Positions 7,290 through 9,968 of a stretch of 9,968 nucleotides of DNA are shown here, piece after piece; within the stretch, counting starts at the first letter, position 1; the number at the start of each line of letters is the position of its first letter. Position numbers and translations under genes: made by a program. The stretch covers positions 1 to 9,968 of the forward strand of contig DDJR01000112.1 in NCBI GenBank assembly GCA_002339135.1. The letters run 5' to 3'. The DNA is from Flavobacteriales bacterium UBA2619 (GTDB taxonomy: Bacteria; Bacteroidota; Bacteroidia; Flavobacteriales_D; Sanyastnellaceae). The notes under the pieces were generated by a model, which saw only the letters and a list, made by a program, of their open reading frames with translations, was not told where the DNA came from and did no database searches.

Positions 7290-7534
7290 TGTTTAACTAG
7301 ATTTAAGTGGCAATAATGTCTATTCAAGGGACACTCTAACGAGTGTCCCTTTTTTATTACATCATTAATTTCGGAATCAATTCAGTATTGTCCAAACGGG
7401 ACTCATTTTATTGCAATAAAGGTGTGTTTATCAACGTCTGTGATTTACTGTTGTTGTTATCATTGTTTATTCCAAGCAGTTATAACCAAATTTTTTTAAG
7501 TATCTTGGATGTATATATCTATTATACTGTTTTC
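7290..7534 (+). other. Intergenic region after the protease: terminator and possible relic of a dockerin-like tail
   Basis: The 245-bp gap holds a terminator (described separately) and an AT-rich leader before the next signal-peptide ATG. The frame of the next gene stays open back to a GTG at 7343, but that GTG lies inside the terminator hairpin and the added 64 residues precede the signal peptide, so it is not the true start. TATCTTGG at 7501-7508 differs by one base from the TAnnTTTG -7 consensus; no clear -33 element accompanies it. Confidence 0.5.
7326..7357 (+). terminator. Rho-independent terminator of the protease gene
   Basis: Perfect 11-bp arms (AAGGGACACTC at 7326-7336, GAGTGTCCCTT at 7341-7351) enclose a TAAC loop. 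They run directly into a six-T tract (7350-7355), 37 bp after the protease stop codon. The other strand lacks a T-run, so it works in the plus direction only and separates the protease from the downstream genes. Confidence 0.93.
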
Positions 7535-9409
7535 ATGGTACGTAAAAATCTTCATTTAATTGGAGCGGTAGTCAGTATTCTGATCTATTCTTCAGCTTTT
7601 TCTCAATGCAATGAGTGTACTCCTGACCAAAGCTGTCAGGCCATTGATGGTTTTCCCACACTGTGCCCTGAAGTCTTACCAAACGGCACAGCAGGTGAAT
7701 TTTATGAGAGCATTGCTACATTTAACTTGCCGGGCAATGTTGTGGACCCAGGGTCTGGTCTTGATGCTACGCTGCAGAGTGTTTATATCGCTAATATTTC
7801 TGGACTTCCATTCGGCTTAGAGCTTGCACCCAACAATGCTGATGGATATTACTATCCAAACAACGGTGACAATTACGGCTGTGCAACGATCTGTGGAACA
7901 CCATTGTCGGCTGGCGAATATTTTGTGACAATCAGTGTGGATGTTATCGCATCTGCGTTTGGTTTTGAGCAATCACTTACTCAGAGTTTTTCCTTGCCAC
8001 TAACCATTGATCCTGGTGAAAGTGTTGCCAATGCAAGCTTCAGTGTTTCTGCAAACACTGGATGTGCACCTTTGAATATAGATGTGGAAAATTTCATATC
8101 TGGTGCTGGTGTTACTTATTCATGGGATTTCGGAGGCCCTTCCAACGGTTCTACTATGTCTCTCGAAATCCTCACAGATGGCTATCCTGCAGAAACAACA
8201 TGGTTGATCAATAACAGCGACGGCAACCTCCTTGCTTCTGGTGGTCCCTATTCTGAAGCTGAAACTGTCTATGTTGAACAAATTTGTTTGGGTCAAGGAT
8301 CCTACACGTTGACATTCAATGACAGCTATGGAGACGGCATGCAATTTGAAGGTGTTGCTGGAAACTATATTCTGACAGATGGAGGAGGTAATGTTCTAGC
8401 CCAAATTGTTGATGGTGGTGATTTTGGGGCCGAAGCAATCAACGCATTCACCATAGACTCTTCAAATCTTGTTGGTGGATGTGTCATCAATTCTTCCAAT
8501 CCAAATGTTGTCTATGATGCACCTGGAGCATACACCATGTCTCTCACAACAACTGTCACTGAATTGAACCTAACAGCTCTTAACATTGTTGAACTCAGCG
8601 ATGGTTGGGGTGATGATGTTGAAGATTTCTTTGGATTGGGAAGTCCTGACCCTTTCTTTGTTTTAAATGGTGACGTTGCTTTCACTTCGTCAACAGTTAA
8701 CGATCAAGCCACTCCCGATTTCACCAACCTGAGTGTTACATTAACATATGGAGGCTATTATGAGATTTCTTTTTATGATGAAGATGGCCCGTTCACTAGC
8801 AATGACAACCTGGGATCTGCAAGTTTTTATGCAACGGGTCCTGGGGCATACACAATCTATGGTGGAGGGAACGTAGCAATTATAACCTTAGAAGAATCCT
8901 TAAGCGCTGAATTTTATGACACAGAAAATATTTCTGTATTTAGTGAATTGGAAGTTTGGGCAGATGCCGATGGTGATGGTTTTGGAAATGGGGATCTTCC
9001 TATCAACGGTTGTGAGTTGGATTCATCGACTCAATTCGCTTACAACGGGGAAGACTGCAATGACAATGAAGCTATCATATACCCAGGAGCACCTGGAACA
9101 TTTGACGGCTTAGACAACAATTGCGATCAAATTGTTGATGGCGATGAAATCATTGCCCTAGAAGGATGTTTAGATCCATTGGCAAGCAACTATAACCCAT
9201 TGGCCAATGTGTCAGATGAAAGCTGCATCTATATTGATTGTCCAGGAGACTTTAACTTTGATGGGGCAATTACCGTCAATGACTTGCTTCTTTTGCTTTC
9301 TGACTTTGGTTGTTCTGACGATTGCTATACAGACTTAAATGGAGATGATTATGTGAGTGTTGCTGATCTGTTGTCAATATTATCTATTTTTGGTACTTTA
9401 TGTGATTAA
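7535..9409 (+). CDS. Secreted mosaic surface protein: Ig/PKD with nested D-S-YGDG module, C2-like region, MopE-like motif, dockerin-like tail
   Basis: I place the start at ATG 7535 (624 residues), where a signal peptide begins (MVRKNLHLIGAVVSILIYSSAFS, cleaved before QC). Residues about 25-160 are an Ig-like region whose CATICGTPLSAGEYFVTI resembles putative-Ig repeats of Bacteroidota adhesins. A PKD domain starts at about 166 (GCAPLNIDVENF, YSWDFGG to 201). It is interrupted by a D-S-YGDG module (about 207-308) and resumes as SSNPNVVYDAPGAYTMSLT (320-338). Residues about 344-435 look C2-like, with acidic residues at DPFF (372), DED (415-417) and SNDN (422-425). Residues 474-537 carry the MopE-type putative metal-binding pattern: DADGDGFG, DCNDN, GLDNNCD. 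One GC repeat (544-564) and a two-repeat dockerin-like tail (569-623; cysteines 569, 593, 597, 623) end the protein. No catalytic domain was seen. Likely a calcium-rich adhesin or exported structural protein, expressed with the next gene. Confidence 0.88.
   Translation: MVRKNLHLIGAVVSILIYSSAFSQCNECTPDQSCQAIDGFPTLCPEVLPNGTAGEFYESIATFNLPGNVVDPGSGLDATLQSVYIANISGLPFGLELAPNNADGYYYPNNGDNYGCATICGTPLSAGEYFVTISVDVIASAFGFEQSLTQSFSLPLTIDPGESVANASFSVSANTGCAPLNIDVENFISGAGVTYSWDFGGPSNGSTMSLEILTDGYPAETTWLINNSDGNLLASGGPYSEAETVYVEQICLGQGSYTLTFNDSYGDGMQFEGVAGNYILTDGGGNVLAQIVDGGDFGAEAINAFTIDSSNLVGGCVINSSNPNVVYDAPGAYTMSLTTTVTELNLTALNIVELSDGWGDDVEDFFGLGSPDPFFVLNGDVAFTSSTVNDQATPDFTNLSVTLTYGGYYEISFYDEDGPFTSNDNLGSASFYATGPGAYTIYGGGNVAIITLEESLSAEFYDTENISVFSELEVWADADGDGFGNGDLPINGCELDSSTQFAYNGEDCNDNEAIIYPGAPGTFDGLDNNCDQIVDGDEIIALEGCLDPLASNYNPLANVSDESCIYIDCPGDFNFDGAITVNDLLLLLSDFGCSDDCYTDLNGDDYVSVADLLSILSIFGTLCD
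8153..8458 (+). repeat. D-S-YGDG module copy shared with the upstream protease
   Basis: The encoded segment shares LTD-x-YPAETTW, ASGGPY and DS[YF]GDG with module 2 of the protease (6033-6350). It is closer to that copy than the copy is to its own neighbours, modules 1 and 3. Here the module sits between two halves of a PKD domain. The domain is not one I can name; it occurs in large secreted proteins. Confidence 0.75.
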
Positions 9410-9413
9410 TGAA

Positions 9414-9446
9414 ATGATCACACTTAATATTTAATGACTACACTTA
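9414..9446 (+). repeat. Pair of 13-bp near-identical direct repeats before the last gene
   Basis: ATGATCACACTTA (9414-9426) and ATGACTACACTTA (9434-9446) differ at two adjacent positions and start 20 bp apart, filling most of the 38-bp gap. The second ends immediately before the T preceding the start codon. They could be a small duplication around the ribosome entry region, or chance in AT-rich DNA. Confidence 0.35.
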
Positions 9447-9447
9447 T

Positions 9448-9968
9448 ATGAAAGGACTTTTATTTAGCTCATTCTTCATTTTGCTATTTAGCTTTACAGG
9501 TACGTCTCAATGTGCTGCAGATTATGATTTCGGTGACAATGTGATTGGAATTGCACCAGACCCCTATCAAGGAGAGTCCTTTAACCCTGCACTTCTAGGT
9601 GAGTCTTATTTAGATATTTTACATATGCTCATTCCTGAGTTTATTTTAGAAGTTGACCCTGACTTGCCCTTTTCTCCAACAACGACACTTGACTCTGTTC
9701 AGCTTGTTAGTCTCGTTATGGTAGACCTTGAAGACCCGTTGTCTCAATACACACCTGAAGAGTTGGGACTTGAAATTACATGCAACAACAATGGTGACTC
9801 TGGTTACCCATGTACTTTTTTAGGTGGAAATCAATATTGCGCAACGATTTCTGGAACACCGATTAATTCTGGGCACTATCGAGCCGACATCATCGTCAAA
9901 GGGTTTGTTCTGGTTTTTGGTTTCCCATTTGGTCAAGAACAACTTTTCGGATCAATGTACATTGACAT
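9448..9968 (+). CDS. Secreted Ig-like surface protein, paralogue of the upstream gene's N-terminus; runs off the window
   Basis: Only the first 173 residues are visible, with no stop. The ATG at 9448 opens a signal peptide (MKGLLFSSFFILLFSFTGTS, cleaved before QC), and the mature start QC matches that of the upstream gene. Residues 112-145 contain CNNNGDSGYPCTF, then YCATISGTPINSGHY, which lines up with CATICGTPLSAGEY of the upstream protein. Both continue with a hydrophobic strand containing FGF and end the domain at ID. This is the putative-Ig type of fold common near the N-terminus of Bacteroidota surface proteins. The 38-bp gap and lack of a terminator suggest co-transcription with the upstream gene. 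PKD and dockerin-like parts may follow outside the window, but that is a guess. Confidence 0.8.
   Translation, partial: MKGLLFSSFFILLFSFTGTSQCAADYDFGDNVIGIAPDPYQGESFNPALLGESYLDILHMLIPEFILEVDPDLPFSPTTTLDSVQLVSLVMVDLEDPLSQYTPEELGLEITCNNNGDSGYPCTFLGGNQYCATISGTPINSGHYRADIIVKGFVLVFGFPFGQEQLFGSMYID

Noticed and set aside
7343..7534. GTG start extending the mosaic surface protein by 64 residues
   Set aside because: The GTG lies inside the terminator hairpin and the added residues would come before a clear signal peptide.
7611..9113. Short open frames on both strands inside the mosaic protein gene
   Set aside because: They have no domains, and the main frame explains the sequence throughout.
7535..9968. 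Lipoprotein signal on the last two genes because of the Cys after the signal peptide
   Set aside because: Glutamine precedes the cysteine in both, which does not fit a lipobox; ordinary signal peptidase cleavage before Gln fits better.

Overview
The window looks like chromosomal DNA of a marine, Flavobacteriales-type member of the Bacteroidota. This is inferred from the moderately AT-rich composition, the Bacteroidota-style YebC N-terminus, the absence of obvious Shine-Dalgarno sequences, and very large secreted proteins. Those proteins are built from PKD, VCBS/ASPIC, MopE-like, GC-[TM]D-x-x-ACNY and dockerin-like (D-x-N-x-DG ... DLLLLL-x-x-FG) modules. No RNA genes, insertion sequences or CRISPR arrays were seen.

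Left part (1-3792, all on the minus strand). The window opens inside the C-terminus of an S4-domain protein with an RluA-like pseudouridine synthase fold. Its catalytic HRLD aspartate and TGRTHQIR motif are both replaced, so it is probably a pseudoenzyme, and it ends in a nested 12/36-bp tandem repeat. Upstream of it lies yebC (translation factor/regulator family), and upstream of that a secreted VCBS-repeat/ASPIC-UnbV protein with a single dockerin-like repeat at its C-terminus.

Right part (3793-9968, plus strand). A short divergent promoter region leads into a 1121-residue secreted lysyl-endopeptidase-like serine protease. Its C-terminal half is a cysteine-rich array: ten 21-residue GC-x-D-x-x-ACNY repeats, three roughly 106-residue D-S-[YF]-GDG modules and a two-repeat dockerin-like tail. 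A strong Rho-independent terminator follows. Next come a 624-residue mosaic surface protein (Ig/PKD region with a D-S-YGDG module nested in the PKD domain, C2-like region, MopE-like calcium motif, one GC repeat, two-repeat dockerin-like tail) and, 38 bp later, the start of a related secreted protein that runs off the window.

The three complete secreted proteins share a C-terminal dockerin-like tag, and two of them also share the GC-repeat and D-S-YGDG modules. Together they look like a locus of calcium-dependent, disulfide-stabilised cell-surface or exported proteins. That they use one common export or anchoring route is inference; nothing in the window shows the receptor.
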